Source of the DNA: Cryobacterium breve
Lineage (GTDB): Bacteria > Actinomycetota > Actinomycetes > Actinomycetales > Microbacteriaceae
Assembly: GCF_004402375.1 (NCBI RefSeq)
Contig: NZ_SOGJ01000005.1
Coordinates: 62,001-126,000, forward strand
Length of the DNA: 64,000 nt
Reading direction: 5' to 3'
The notes below the pieces were generated by a model. That model did not search any database and was not told the DNA's origin. It worked only from the letters and a program-made list of their open reading frames with translations. The translations under genes and the position numbers were made by a program. Shown piece by piece: positions 1 to 8,534 of the stretch. Within the stretch, counting starts at the first letter, position 1. Each line of letters opens with the position of its first letter.

Positions 1-720
1 GGCTTCGTGTTCAAGGTGCAGTCCGGGATGAACGCCTCGCATCGCGACCACGTCGCCTTCGTGCGGGTCTGTTCGGGTCAGTTCAAGCGCGGGATGATCG
101 TGACCCACGCGGCCAGCGGCCGCCCGTTTGCCACCAAGTACGCCCAGCACCTGTTCGGGCGCGAGCGCGAGGTGGCCGACGAGGCCTGGCCCGGCGACAT
201 CGTCGGCCTGGTCAACGCCTCCGCCCTGCGCGTGGGCGACACGATCTTCGAGACCGAAGCTGTTGAGTACCCGCCGCTGCCGATGTTCGCCCCGGAGCAT
301 TTCCGGGTGGTGCGGTCGGCGGACTCCAGCAAGCACAAGCAGTTCCGCCGTGGGATCGACCAGCTCGACCACGAAGGCGTCATCCAGGTGCTCCGCTCGG
401 AGCTGCGCGGCGACCAGGCGCCCGTGCTCGGCGCCGTCGGGCCGATGCAGTTCGAGGTCGTTGAAGAACGGATGACGCACGACTTCGGCGCGGCCATCCG
501 CACCGAGGCTCTGCCCTACCAACTGGCCCGCCGCACCGACCGGGCGAGCGCCGAGATCCTCGGGCACGACCGTCAGGTCGAGGTGCTGATGCGTTCCGAC
601 GGCACCATGCTCGCCCTGTTCAGCACCCCGTGGCGGCTGCGGAACACCGTGCGCGACCACCCCGAGCTGATGCTGGAAGACCTGGCCACGGGCAGCAACG
701 CGGTTCCCGCCGCTTACTAG
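1..720 (+). CDS. prfC: Peptide chain release factor 3, C-terminal part (5' end outside window)
   Basis: The frame is open from base 1 to a TAG at 718-720 and gives 239 residues, a little under half of a normal RF3 of about 530 residues. RF3 is a translational GTPase that recycles RF1/RF2 from the ribosome after peptide release. The GTPase domain lies outside the window. What remains is the end of the beta-barrel domain (HVAFVRVCSGQF, GRPFATKYAQ) and the RF3 C-terminal domain, with the family hallmark GPMQFEVVEERM near residue 150. No damage is visible. The gene is convergent with the penicillin-binding protein gene, and an inverted-repeat element lies between them. Confidence 0.95.
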   Translation, partial: GFVFKVQSGMNASHRDHVAFVRVCSGQFKRGMIVTHAASGRPFATKYAQHLFGREREVADEAWPGDIVGLVNASALRVGDTIFETEAVEYPPLPMFAPEHFRVVRSADSSKHKQFRRGIDQLDHEGVIQVLRSELRGDQAPVLGAVGPMQFEVVEERMTHDFGAAIRTEALPYQLARRTDRASAEILGHDRQVEVLMRSDGTMLALFSTPWRLRNTVRDHPELMLEDLATGSNAVPAAY

Positions 721-753
721 GCGCGATTCTGTTGATTCGCCGGCCCACAGCCC

Positions 754-839
754 GAACGAATTCGACGGAGATTATGCCGGAATCGGCCCCAAACGGGGCG
801 AGAAACCGCTCTCACATCACATTCTCCGTCGAATTGGTC
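754..839. repeat. Interrupted palindrome, 86-87 bp family, copy 1
   Basis: The left arm (754-773) reads GAACGAATTCGACGGAGATT. The right arm (821-839) is its near inverse, ending GAATTGGTC. The core between them is unrelated to that of the other two copies and contains a small GCCCC/GGGGC hairpin at 786-799. The same arms at the same spacing recur at 13904-13990 and 37703-37789. This copy sits between the convergent ends of prfC and the penicillin-binding protein gene, where the RNA stem might also end transcription, although no U-tract follows. Confidence 0.85.
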
Positions 840-886
840 AGACGCCTCCGCGGCTGAGGGGCGGGCGGATGCCGCAGGGCGCAAGG

Positions 887-2986
887 TCAGCGGGTCATGC
901 TGCGCGGCGGCTCCATGAACTCGTCCCCGCCGTACTTCTCGTTGGCGATGCTCATCACGTCGGGCCACATCTGGTGCCGGGCCCTGGCCGCCTGCCCGCT
1001 CTCGAACCAGGTCTCCCGCTGGTCTTCACCGACCCCGGACACGTTCACAACGCCTACGATCGTGGCGACCTTCGTGCTCGCGCCGGCCATCCAGGTGTCC
1101 TTGTTCTCGTCGGTGGTGCCGGTCTTGCCGATCATCGGTACCTGCGGGTCGGTCTCGTAGTACGACGGGCCGCCCGAGCCTCTGGTCATCACCCGCTCCA
1201 TCGCGTAGCTCATGCCGGCGGCGACTTCGGGGGTGACGGACTGCGTGCAGTTCGACTGCGGAGCGGGGATCTCGGCGCCGTCTGGTCCGGTGATCCGGTC
1301 GATCACGATCGGGGTACAGGTGACCCCGTTGTTGGCGATCCCCGCGTAGGCGGCGGCCATCGTCAGTGGTGCGATCTCGTTGGTGCCGAGGACGGCAGAC
1401 GCGCCCTGCTCCAGGGCGCCGCCGTCGGCCCGGTGCACGCCGAAGGCTTCGGCCGTCTTCCGGATGCCGCAGAGGTCGAGTTCCTTGGCCATCCCGATGA
1501 AGCCGGTATTGATCGAGTCGATGGTCGATTCCAGCGGCGAATAGTAGGAATCGTTATCCGAGGAGGAGTCGTTGCCCGGCGCGAACGCCTCGCCGTATTC
1601 CTGAGGCCCGTTGCAGCTGTCCACAAAGGTTCCCCAGTCGTCCCGTTCCCGGGAATTGACCGAATCGTCGAGCGAATTACCCTGGGTGAGCCATTCGGCG
1701 AGGGTGAAGACCTTGTAGGTCGACCCGGTCTGGAATCCGTTGGAGCCACCCTGGGCCATGTCGGTGTTGTAGTTGATGGCGGTGAAGTTGGCCCCGGTGT
1801 CGGCCGGGTCCTGGCTGTAGTTCTTGTTCTGGGTCATGGCCAGCACCCGGCCCGTGCCGACGCCCACGCTCGAGATGATGCCGCCGACATCCCAGTCCTC
1901 GAATGTCTGGGGAACGTTCTCGGCCATGGTCGCCTCGGCCGCCCCCTGGAGGTCCAGGTCCAGGGTCGTGTACACGTTGTAGCCGCCGAGCCGGAAGTTG
2001 GCCAGGCGCGCGTCGGCATCCGCGCCGAAGGCCGGGTCGTTGCGGAGGGTCTGTAGGACCAGGTCGCAGAAATAGGCGCTGCCGGCCGCGGTGCGGCAGC
2101 CTGTGCTCGGCTCGGTGATCGTCGGTTCGATCGGAGCGCTGACCGCGGCGTCTCGCTCGGCAGCGGTGATCTTCTCGTTCGCCAGCATCTCGTCGAGGAT
2201 GTAGTCGCGGCGTTCCTTGTTGGCCGCGTAGCCGTTGGCGGCGCCGTTGGTCGCGCTCTCGGGGTCGTCCAGCTGGAACTTGACCGGGTTGTTCACGATC
2301 GCCACGAGACTCGCGGCCTGCGAAAGCGTGAGCGTGGCCGCAGTGCTGTTGTAGTAGTAGTTGGCGGCCGCCTCGATGCCGTAGACGGATCCGCCGAAGC
2401 CGGTGATGTTCAGGTATTGGCGCAGGATGTCGTCTTTGGAGGACTTCTTCTCCAGCCCCACCGCGAGGCTCATCTCTTTGAGCTTGCGCCACGGGCTCGT
2501 CTCGGTGGCCGCGTCGTAGCAGGTGCTGCGCTCGTCGGCGTCGGAGAGCGCCTCGCACTGTTGAACGAAGACGTTCTTCACGTACTGCTGGGTGATCGAA
2601 GAACCGCCGCGGACCTCGCCGGTGAACAGCGTCGTGGCCGCGCCGGTGAGGCTGCCCCAGATGTTCACGCCACCGTGCTCGTAGAAGCCCGGGTCCTCGC
2701 CGGAGGTCGCGGCATCCTTCACATACTGGCTGATCGCATCCGAGCTCACTTCGACCCGGTTCTGGTCGTAGAACGAGGCGAGCAAGGTGGGTGTGCCGTC
2801 AGCGGCCGTGGCGTAGACGTTGCTCTTCTGCGACAGGCGGCCGATCGTGAGGTCGTCGGGCAGGCTGACCACGACGACGACCACAGCCGTCGCCAGCAGG
2901 GCAACGATGATTCCGAGCGCGATCAGCACACGTGACCGACGGCGGGAGCGCCGGGCGGTCTTTCTACCGGACAATTCAGAGGTCAT
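887..2986 (-). CDS. Class A penicillin-binding protein (bifunctional transglycosylase/transpeptidase)
   Basis: This 699-residue protein polymerises and cross-links peptidoglycan at the outer face of the membrane. A basic cytoplasmic tail (residues 1-19) is followed by one membrane anchor (about 20-41). The glycosyltransferase domain carries the EDPGFYEHGG motif with the expected catalytic Glu97, then GGSSITQQYVKN near 128-138. The penicillin-binding domain has the active-site serine motif STYK at 422-425, an SIN triad later (DSINTGF) and KTGTT near residue 615. No PASTA repeats follow, so this is the short actinobacterial form. The start is an ATG without a strong ribosome site. It lies downstream of rnj on the same strand, separated by a GC-rich hairpin. 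Confidence 0.95.
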   Translation of the reverse strand: MTSELSGRKTARRSRRRSRVLIALGIIVALLATAVVVVVVSLPDDLTIGRLSQKSNVYATAADGTPTLLASFYDQNRVEVSSDAISQYVKDAATSGEDPGFYEHGGVNIWGSLTGAATTLFTGEVRGGSSITQQYVKNVFVQQCEALSDADERSTCYDAATETSPWRKLKEMSLAVGLEKKSSKDDILRQYLNITGFGGSVYGIEAAANYYYNSTAATLTLSQAASLVAIVNNPVKFQLDDPESATNGAANGYAANKERRDYILDEMLANEKITAAERDAAVSAPIEPTITEPSTGCRTAAGSAYFCDLVLQTLRNDPAFGADADARLANFRLGGYNVYTTLDLDLQGAAEATMAENVPQTFEDWDVGGIISSVGVGTGRVLAMTQNKNYSQDPADTGANFTAINYNTDMAQGGSNGFQTGSTYKVFTLAEWLTQGNSLDDSVNSRERDDWGTFVDSCNGPQEYGEAFAPGNDSSSDNDSYYSPLESTIDSINTGFIGMAKELDLCGIRKTAEAFGVHRADGGALEQGASAVLGTNEIAPLTMAAAYAGIANNGVTCTPIVIDRITGPDGAEIPAPQSNCTQSVTPEVAAGMSYAMERVMTRGSGGPSYYETDPQVPMIGKTGTTDENKDTWMAGASTKVATIVGVVNVSGVGEDQRETWFESGQAARARHQMWPDVMSIANEKYGGDEFMEPPRSMTR

Positions 2987-3025
2987 GGGCGCGCCGAGTC
3001 GTTTCTGGTTGCGGGGAATGCGGGA

Positions 3026-3056
3026 GGGCCGCCGGGCTGCAATGGCCCGGCGGCCC
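3026..3056 (-). terminator. GC-rich hairpin between rnj and the PBP gene
   Basis: GGGCCGCCGGG at 3026-3036 pairs perfectly with CCCGGCGGCCC at 3046-3056 around a 9-base loop, starting 13 bases past the rnj stop. There is no T-run, so it may be an attenuator or 3'-end stabiliser as much as an intrinsic terminator. Confidence 0.5.
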
Positions 3057-3068
3057 GGCGGCGTCCGA

Positions 3069-4757
3069 TCAGGCGTCGACGACGACCGAGGTGATCACCG
3101 GGATGCGACGGTACTTGCGCTGCATCCAACGGGTCAGGCTCTGGGTGAAAATGTCTTCGAGCTCAGCGCCGTTGACGATCTTGACCTTGTTCGCGGCGCG
3201 CAGTGCATCGTCGATGGACTTGGTCGCGCCCTGGATCCACTCGTTGTCCTGCACGAATCCACGGGCGATGAACTCGACCGGCTCGGTGAGGAGACCGGTG
3301 CGGGTGTCGAGGATGCCCAGGATGGTGACGGCACCGTCGTTGGAAAGCTGCACGCGGTCGGCGAGGGCCTCCTCGGAGCCGCCGCCGCCCACGGTCATGC
3401 CGTGCACGAAGACGAGCTCGGCGGGAACGCGGCCGGTGATCTTCGCAACGCCGTCGACGAGGTCGATCACGACGCCGTCTTCGGCGATGAGAACCTGGTC
3501 CTCGGCGACGCCGGTGCGGATGGCGAGATCGGCGTTGGCCTTGAGGTGGCGCCATTCACCGTGATACGGCAGCACGTTTTTGGGCTTGACGATGTTGTAG
3601 CAGTAGACGAGCTCGCCGGCCGACGCGTGCCCGGAGACGTGCACTTTGGCGTTGCCCTTGTGCACGACGTTGGCACCCCAGCGGGTGAGGCCGTTGATGA
3701 CCCGGTAGATCGAGTTCTCGTTCCCGGGGATCAGCGAGCTGGCCAGCAGTACGGTGTCGCCTTCGCCGATCTTGATGGTGTGCTCGCGGTTGGCCATACG
3801 GGCCAGCGCGGCCATGGGCTCACCCTGCGAGCCGGTGCAGATGAGCACGACCTTGTCATCCTTCATCCGGTCGAAGGCCTTGACGTCGACCAGGAGACCC
3901 TTGGGCACCTGGAGGAAGCCGAGCTTCTCGGCAATGCCCATATTGCGCACCATCGAGCGGCCGACGAAGGCCACCTTGCGGTTGTGGCGGGCGGCGGCGT
4001 CGATGACCTGCTGGATGCGGTGCACGTGACTCGCGAAGCTGGAGACGATGATGCGGCGCGGCGCGGTGCGGAAGACGGCGTCGATGGCCGGGCGGATATC
4101 CTCCTCGGTCACCGTGAACCCGGGAACCTCGGCGTTGGTGGAGTCGGTCAGGAAAAGGTCGACACCCTCTTCGCCAAGCCGGGCGAAGCCGGGGAGGTCG
4201 GTGAGGCGGTTGTCGAGCGGGAACTGGTCCATCTTGAAGTCGCCGGTCACGAGCACCAGGCCGGCCTCGGTGCGGATCGCCACGGCGAGTCCGTCGGGGA
4301 TGGAGTGGTTCACGGCGAGGAACTCGAGGTCGAACGGGCCGGCCTTGCGGCGCTGGCCTTCCTTGACCTCGATCAGGCGCGGCGTGATGCGGTGCTCTTC
4401 AAGCTTGGCCGTGACGAACGCCAGGGTGAGCTGCGACCCGATGACGGGGATGTCCTTGCGCTCGCGGAGCAGGTACGGCACCCCGCCGATGTGGTCTTCG
4501 TGGCCATGGGTGAGCACGATGGCCTCGATGTCCTGGAGCCGGTCGCGCAGCGACGAGAAGTCAGGAAGGATGACGTTGATGCCGGGCTGGGTCTCTTCGG
4601 GGAAGAGAACACCACAGTCCACGATCAGGAGCTTGCCCTTGTGCTCGAAGACGGTCATGTTGCGACCGATCTCACCGAGGCCGCCGAGCGGGGTGACGCG
4701 GAGGCCGCGGCGGGGCAGCTGCGGCGGCGTGGACAGGTCGAGCTGGTGCTTGGTCAA
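3069..4757 (-). CDS. rnj: Ribonuclease J
   Basis: RNase J is a metallo-beta-lactamase/beta-CASP nuclease with 5'-3' exo- and endoribonuclease activity in mRNA decay and rRNA maturation. The 562-residue length is normal. The zinc-binding motif THGHEDH is at 83-89, VNHSIPDG near 150, TGDFKMD near 175, and the beta-CASP SGHASAGEL later. The N-terminus (RVTPLGGLGEIGRN) is typical. The start is TTG at 4757; a nearby ATG at 4767 is out of frame. No dapA lies upstream, although that is a common partner in actinobacteria. Confidence 0.95.
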   Translation of the reverse strand: MTKHQLDLSTPPQLPRRGLRVTPLGGLGEIGRNMTVFEHKGKLLIVDCGVLFPEETQPGINVILPDFSSLRDRLQDIEAIVLTHGHEDHIGGVPYLLRERKDIPVIGSQLTLAFVTAKLEEHRITPRLIEVKEGQRRKAGPFDLEFLAVNHSIPDGLAVAIRTEAGLVLVTGDFKMDQFPLDNRLTDLPGFARLGEEGVDLFLTDSTNAEVPGFTVTEEDIRPAIDAVFRTAPRRIIVSSFASHVHRIQQVIDAAARHNRKVAFVGRSMVRNMGIAEKLGFLQVPKGLLVDVKAFDRMKDDKVVLICTGSQGEPMAALARMANREHTIKIGEGDTVLLASSLIPGNENSIYRVINGLTRWGANVVHKGNAKVHVSGHASAGELVYCYNIVKPKNVLPYHGEWRHLKANADLAIRTGVAEDQVLIAEDGVVIDLVDGVAKITGRVPAELVFVHGMTVGGGGSEEALADRVQLSNDGAVTILGILDTRTGLLTEPVEFIARGFVQDNEWIQGATKSIDDALRAANKVKIVNGAELEDIFTQSLTRWMQRKYRRIPVITSVVVDA

Positions 4758-5089
4758 AGAAACTCATTTCTCAGTGTGAAACCGCGCGCGTCGCGGGCGT
4801 GTCTCGCGTAGTGGACCGTTGTCTGGTCCTGGTGAACGGATGTCTGGTGAACAGATCGTGCAAAGTTTGGATTCGGGCTTCCTCGCCCGCAGCGAACACT
4901 GCTGTTCGATCGGGTCGGAGTCGAGGCTGAGTCCGAAGGCAGTGGCGTCAGGCCCGTGGAGTCTTCGACACGGCGGTCGAGAGGGCACGAATGATGCTCA
5001 TGACTGCTCATTCTACCGCAGGCCGGTGGACCGCTCCGCCGCATCCCCCTGCCAGCCTTCTCGAAGCCGGTCACGCTACTGTCGAGCCC
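4758..5089. other. Intergenic region between rnj and gpx (divergent promoters expected)
   Basis: These 332 bases hold no convincing gene. They must contain the promoters of rnj (leftward) and gpx (rightward). A 16-bp perfect palindrome, CGAACA-N4-TGTTCG, lies at 4893-4908. It resembles an SOS box, but the CGAAC and GTTCG halves are 6 bases apart where LexA sites have 4. A short direct duplication (TCTGGTGAAC-like) lies near 4828-4855. Confidence 0.5.
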
Positions 5090-5593
5090 ATGTCAGCCTC
5101 AGTGCTCCACTCGACCCCGCTCACCCTTATCGACGGCACGGAAACGACCTTCGATCAGTTCGCCGGCAAGGCGGTCCTGGTCGTGAACGTCGCCTCCAAA
5201 TGCGGGTTCACCCCGCAGTACGCCGGCCTCGAAGCCCTCTATGCGAGGTACAAGAGCGAGGGCCTCGTCGTGCTCGGCCTCCCGTGCAACCAGTTCATGG
5301 GACAGGAGCCGGGCGCCGAGGCGGACATCGAGTCGTTCTGCCAGATGAACTACGGCGTCACCTTCCCGCTGACCGAAAAGGTCGACGTGCGCGGCAAGCG
5401 CCAGCACCCGCTCTACGCGCAGCTGACCAAGTTCAAGAGCGGCCTGCTGCCTGGCCTGGTGAAGTGGAACTTCGAGAAGTTTCTGGTGAACCCGCAAGGC
5501 GAGATCGTCGACCGGTTCGCGTCGACCGTCGAACCGGAGTCAGACGAGATCGTGCGCGCGATCGAGGAGACCCTCGCAGCCAACGCCGCCTAG
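5090..5593 (+). CDS. gpx: Glutathione peroxidase family (thiol peroxidase)
   Basis: A 167-residue thioredoxin-fold peroxidase. The catalytic cysteine lies in NVASKCGFTPQY (Cys38), and the GPX tetrad partners are visible in LPCNQFMGQEPG (Gln) and VKWNFEKFLV (Trp, Asn). The active site is Cys, not Sec. Such bacterial enzymes usually take electrons from thioredoxin rather than glutathione, which Micrococcales mostly lack (family knowledge). I chose ATG 5090 because the family starts a few residues before HSTPLTLIDG; the longer frame to 4991 adds a low-complexity leader. It reads alone, divergent from rnj. Confidence 0.92.
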   Translation: MSASVLHSTPLTLIDGTETTFDQFAGKAVLVVNVASKCGFTPQYAGLEALYARYKSEGLVVLGLPCNQFMGQEPGAEADIESFCQMNYGVTFPLTEKVDVRGKRQHPLYAQLTKFKSGLLPGLVKWNFEKFLVNPQGEIVDRFASTVEPESDEIVRAIEETLAANAA

Positions 5594-6010
5594 CAGTCCA
5601 CCTCGTCAACTGGAGACCGGCTCGCCGTGTCGCCCAACGGCCTCCGGTGGCTCCCGCGGCCGGGCGGCTCCTGCGGCTCTTGCGCGGATCAAGCTCCTGT
5701 GAGCGGCCTGGGGGCCGTTCCCCGGTCGAGCCCGCTCGCGTGTGGCCAACTCAGGACATCCGTCGCCGGGTTGCCTGCATGCCACGGACCAGTGCGGAAC
5801 TGGTGCGGATGCCCGGCGTCGCGCCGGCGGATCTCCTGAGTTCGCCACAACATCAGCCGGATATGCCGCAGCGTTTGCCGGAGGCCCCGGACGCGCAGCT
5901 CCCCTGGTTGGACCGCGCGCACGCCCGGCAACCGATCTGATCATCCGGGAACCACATGGCCGGGCAACCCATCGGAAGCCTGACACCCCGGCGAGTCGGG
6001 ACTCAGCCAG
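5594..6010. other. 417-base intergenic region with a large nested palindrome
   Basis: No gene is supported: several short frames are open on both strands, but none has family-like sequence or a ribosome site. The region lies between the convergent ends of gpx and the citE-like gene and contains the 109-bp palindromic element annotated separately at 5741-5849. Confidence 0.6.
5741..5849. repeat. 109-bp interrupted palindrome with nested stems
   Basis: TGTGGCCAACTCAGGACATC at 5741-5760 (arm continues to 5762) is matched in inverse by the arm at 5828-5849, with 20 of 22 positions paired. Inside, GCCGGG (5765-5770) faces CCCGGC (about 5812-5817), and ACCAGT faces ACTGGT across 5 bases. The whole can fold into one long stem with inner hairpins. 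Only one copy was seen here. The architecture (outer arms, unrelated core, intergenic site) parallels the other two repeat families. Confidence 0.7.
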
Positions 6011-6874
6011 CTAGTTGTCCACCACGTCGGCCGCAGCGGAGCCGGACGGAGCCCCTGATTCCGGCCGAATCGCCTCCGCCCGGCGCAGCACCGCCTCGGC
6101 GTGGCGGAGCAGGGGCGCGTCGATCATGCGCCCCTGATAGGCGAACACACCCTCCTCCCCCGCTGCCGCCTCGAGGATCTGCCACGCGGCCGCGACCTCG
6201 GCAGGCGTGGGCCGGAAGGCGGCTCGGATGACGGGAACCTGGCTGGGGTGGATGCAGGCCGTGGCACGGAATCCGCTCGCGACGGCATCCGCCACCTCGG
6301 CGTTCAGTCCCTCGAGGTCGGGAATCGCCAGAAAGACACCGTCCACGGCCGCCTTGCCGTGGGCGCCGGCCGCCAGCAGCACCGTCGAGCGGGCGTGGCG
6401 GGCGACTGCCCGGTAGCTGCCGTCGGGGAACCGGCTCGAACTGCCGCCGAGCGAGGCCACCAGGTCATCGGCACCCCACATCAGCGCCGTCACATTGGGT
6501 TCCGCAGCGATCTGCGGGGCCGCGAGCACCCCCGCGGCGGTCTCGCAGAGCGCGATCACCTCGAACCGGCCCAGGGCCGCGAGGTGCGCGGCGTTCGAGG
6601 CCTTCGGCAGCATCACGTGGCGGTACAGGGTGTCGTCCAACGCGGCGAGGTCGAGCTCGAAGTCGGGCGTACCGACCGGGTTGACCCGCACGATGGTGCG
6701 TTCAGGGTCGAGCGGATGGCTGACCAGCATTCCTCGGGCCCTCGCCCGGTTGCCGGGCAGCAGCGCGTCCTCCAGGTCGAGGATCACGGCATCCGCCCGC
6801 TCCGCCGCCTTGTGGTAGCGGTCGGATCGGTCGGCCGGGCAGAACAGCAGCGCGGGTCCGAGGTCGAAGGTCAT
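6011..6874 (-). CDS. citE: HpcH/HpaI aldolase, CitE-like 3-hydroxyacyl-CoA lyase
   Basis: A 287-residue TIM-barrel lyase of the citrate-lyase beta-like family. Visible family motifs are VILDLEDALLP (metal-site region), ALCETAAGVLAA (Glu), WGADDLVASLGG and ACIHPSQVPVI. No citrate lyase alpha or gamma subunits are present, so it is a stand-alone CoA lyase. The order accD-accA-acd-maoC-citE matches M. tuberculosis Rv2502c-Rv2498c, where Rv2498c is reported to cleave (R)-HMG-CoA and (S)-citramalyl-CoA. By inference this enzyme does the last step of leucine breakdown. ATG 6874 overlaps the maoC stop by 4 bases (ATGA), which decides the start. Confidence 0.88.
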   Translation of the reverse strand: MTFDLGPALLFCPADRSDRYHKAAERADAVILDLEDALLPGNRARARGMLVSHPLDPERTIVRVNPVGTPDFELDLAALDDTLYRHVMLPKASNAAHLAALGRFEVIALCETAAGVLAAPQIAAEPNVTALMWGADDLVASLGGSSSRFPDGSYRAVARHARSTVLLAAGAHGKAAVDGVFLAIPDLEGLNAEVADAVASGFRATACIHPSQVPVIRAAFRPTPAEVAAAWQILEAAAGEEGVFAYQGRMIDAPLLRHAEAVLRRAEAIRPESGAPSGSAAADVVDN

Positions 6875-7356
6875 CGCACGGCCTCCCGGCACCAGACCAG
6901 CACCGTTCGCTCGGCCGTGGCCACCACGACGCCATGCTGGTTCTGGCCCGTGTGCCGCAGCGTGACCAGGCCCTGCCCCGGCCGGGACCCCGACAGCCGG
7001 CGAGCGGTGACGACCGTGTCGGAGTAGAGCGTGTCACCGTGGAAGAGCGGATGCGGGAACGTCACCTCCCCGAAGCCGAGGTTCGCCACGATGGTGCCCT
7101 GGGTCAGCTGCGCCACCGAGCTGCCCACGAGGGTTGACAGGGTGAACATCGAATTGACCAGGCGCTGACCGAACGGCTGTGTCGCCGCCCATGCCGCGTC
7201 GAGGTGCAGGGCCTGCGAATTCATGGTCAGCGTGCTGAAGAGCACGTTATCGGTCTCGGTCACGGTGCGGCCGGGGCTGTGCCGGTAACGGGCCTCGAGG
7301 TCGAACTCCTCGTAGTACAGTCCGCGCTGCTCGATGGTGCGTCGTTCGTCGTTCAT
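6871..7356 (-). CDS. MaoC-family hot-dog hydratase (likely methylglutaconyl-/itaconyl-CoA hydratase)
   Basis: A 161-residue single hot-dog-domain protein with the MaoC-type ALHLDAAWA element at 49-57 (His51, Asp53) and a conserved tail FPHPLFHGDTLYSDTVV. These enzymes hydrate enoyl-CoA to (R)-3-hydroxyacyl-CoA. Placed between the acyl-CoA dehydrogenase and the CitE-like lyase, and syntenic with M. tuberculosis Rv2499c, it most likely hydrates 3-methylglutaconyl-CoA. It starts 12 bases after the acd stop with GGAGGAG-like spacing and overlaps citE by 4 bases, so the genes are translationally coupled. Confidence 0.87.
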   Translation of the reverse strand: MNDERRTIEQRGLYYEEFDLEARYRHSPGRTVTETDNVLFSTLTMNSQALHLDAAWAATQPFGQRLVNSMFTLSTLVGSSVAQLTQGTIVANLGFGEVTFPHPLFHGDTLYSDTVVTARRLSGSRPGQGLVTLRHTGQNQHGVVVATAERTVLVWCREAVR

Positions 7357-7367
7357 ACTCCTCCTGC

Positions 7368-8534
7368 CTAACCGGTGAACCCGAGCGCTCGGGAGATGAC
7401 CATCAGCTGCACCTCGGTGGTGCCCTCCCCGAGCTCGAGCACCTTCGAGTCGCGGTAGTGCCTGGCCACTGGGTTCTCATTCAAGAAGCCGTAACCACCG
7501 AAGATCTGAGTCGCGTCGCGGGCATTGTCCATGGCGGCTTCACTCCCCACCATTTTGGCAATGGAGGCCTCCATTTTGAAGGGGTGGCCGTGCACCATTT
7601 TCTGGGCCGCGTCGTAGTAGGCGAGACGGGCCGTGTACACGCGCGCCTGCATCCGTGCGATCTTGAACGCGATGTGCTGGTTGGAGCCGATCGAGCGGCC
7701 GAACACATTACGGCTGTTGGCGTAGCGGATGGCTTCCTCGAGGCAGCCCTGCGCCGCGCCCGTGCAGAGGGCGGCGAAGGCGATGCGCCCTTCGTCGAGG
7801 GTCTGCACGAAGTTCGCGAAGCCGCGACCGCGGTCGCCGAGCAGGTTGGCCTCCGGCACGCGCACATTCTCGAAGAGCAGCGGATGCGTGTCAGAGGTGT
7901 GCCAGCCCACCTTGTCGTAGGCCGGCAGTGCCGTGAATCCCGGGGTAGGGGTGGGCACGAGGATGGCCGTGAGCTCCTTCTTCACCGACCCGTCGGGTCG
8001 GCGGGACTCTCCCGTGACCGCGGTGACCGTGACCAGCCGGGTGATCTCGGAGCCGGAGTTGGTGATGAACTGCTTGGTGCCGTTGATCACCCACTCACCG
8101 CCGGAGAGCTCGGCCGTGGTCTTCGTGCCCGCCGCGTCGGAGCCGGCATCCGCCTCGGTCAGCCCGAATGCGGCGAGCGCCCGCCCGCTGGCCAGCAGCG
8201 GCACCCACTCCTTCTTTTGCGCCTCGGTGCCGCGCCGGTAGACGGGCATGATGCCGAGGCCAACGCCGGCCTCGAGGGTGACGGCGATGGACTGGTCGAC
8301 GCGGGCGAGCTGTTCCACGGCCAGGCAGAGCGCGAAATAGTCCTGGCCCTGGCCGCCGTATTCCGTGGGGAAGGGCAGTCCGAACAGGCCCAGCTCCCCC
8401 ATCTGCGCGATGATCTCGTAGGGCAGGCTGCGCTTGGTGTCGTACTCGTAAGCGGCCGGCGCCACGACCGTGTCGGCGAAGTCGCGCACGGTGTCACTGA
8501 GGTGGCGCTGGTAGTCGGTCAGTTCCTGGTTCAC
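7368..8534 (-). CDS. Acyl-CoA dehydrogenase (isovaleryl/short branched-chain type by context)
   Basis: A 388-residue flavoprotein that oxidises an acyl-CoA to the 2-enoyl-CoA and passes electrons to ETF. Family motifs: [12 protein letters not shown] (FAD/substrate), FITNSG, the C-terminal [12 protein letters not shown], and [11 protein letters not shown], where Glu is at the MCAD-type catalytic-base position. I chose GTG 8534: it overlaps the accA stop as GTGA and has AAGGGAGA 8 bases upstream. An ATG at 8570 would lie inside accA. Context (carboxylase, hydratase, lyase) supports isovaleryl-CoA as substrate, resembling M. tuberculosis FadE19. Confidence 0.9.
   Translation of the reverse strand: MNQELTDYQRHLSDTVRDFADTVVAPAAYEYDTKRSLPYEIIAQMGELGLFGLPFPTEYGGQGQDYFALCLAVEQLARVDQSIAVTLEAGVGLGIMPVYRRGTEAQKKEWVPLLASGRALAAFGLTEADAGSDAAGTKTTAELSGGEWVINGTKQFITNSGSEITRLVTVTAVTGESRRPDGSVKKELTAILVPTPTPGFTALPAYDKVGWHTSDTHPLLFENVRVPEANLLGDRGRGFANFVQTLDEGRIAFAALCTGAAQGCLEEAIRYANSRNVFGRSIGSNQHIAFKIARMQARVYTARLAYYDAAQKMVHGHPFKMEASIAKMVGSEAAMDNARDATQIFGGYGFLNENPVARHYRDSKVLELGEGTTEVQLMVISRALGFTG

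Noticed and set aside
2820-4811. Long + frame opposite RNase J, and similar long frames opposite the Ehr antiporters, nirB, nasA, accA/accD and the BCCT gene
   Set aside because: High-GC mirror frames: no family motifs, no ribosome sites, and fully overlapped by clear genes on the other strand.
4893-4908. LexA/SOS box upstream of gpx and rnj
   Set aside because: The CGAAC/GTTCG halves are separated by 6 bases, not 4, and neither neighbouring gene is an SOS gene.
5627-6231. Short overlapping frames after gpx
   Set aside because: They cross the palindromic element, have low-complexity Arg/Pro/Gly-rich products and no ribosome sites.
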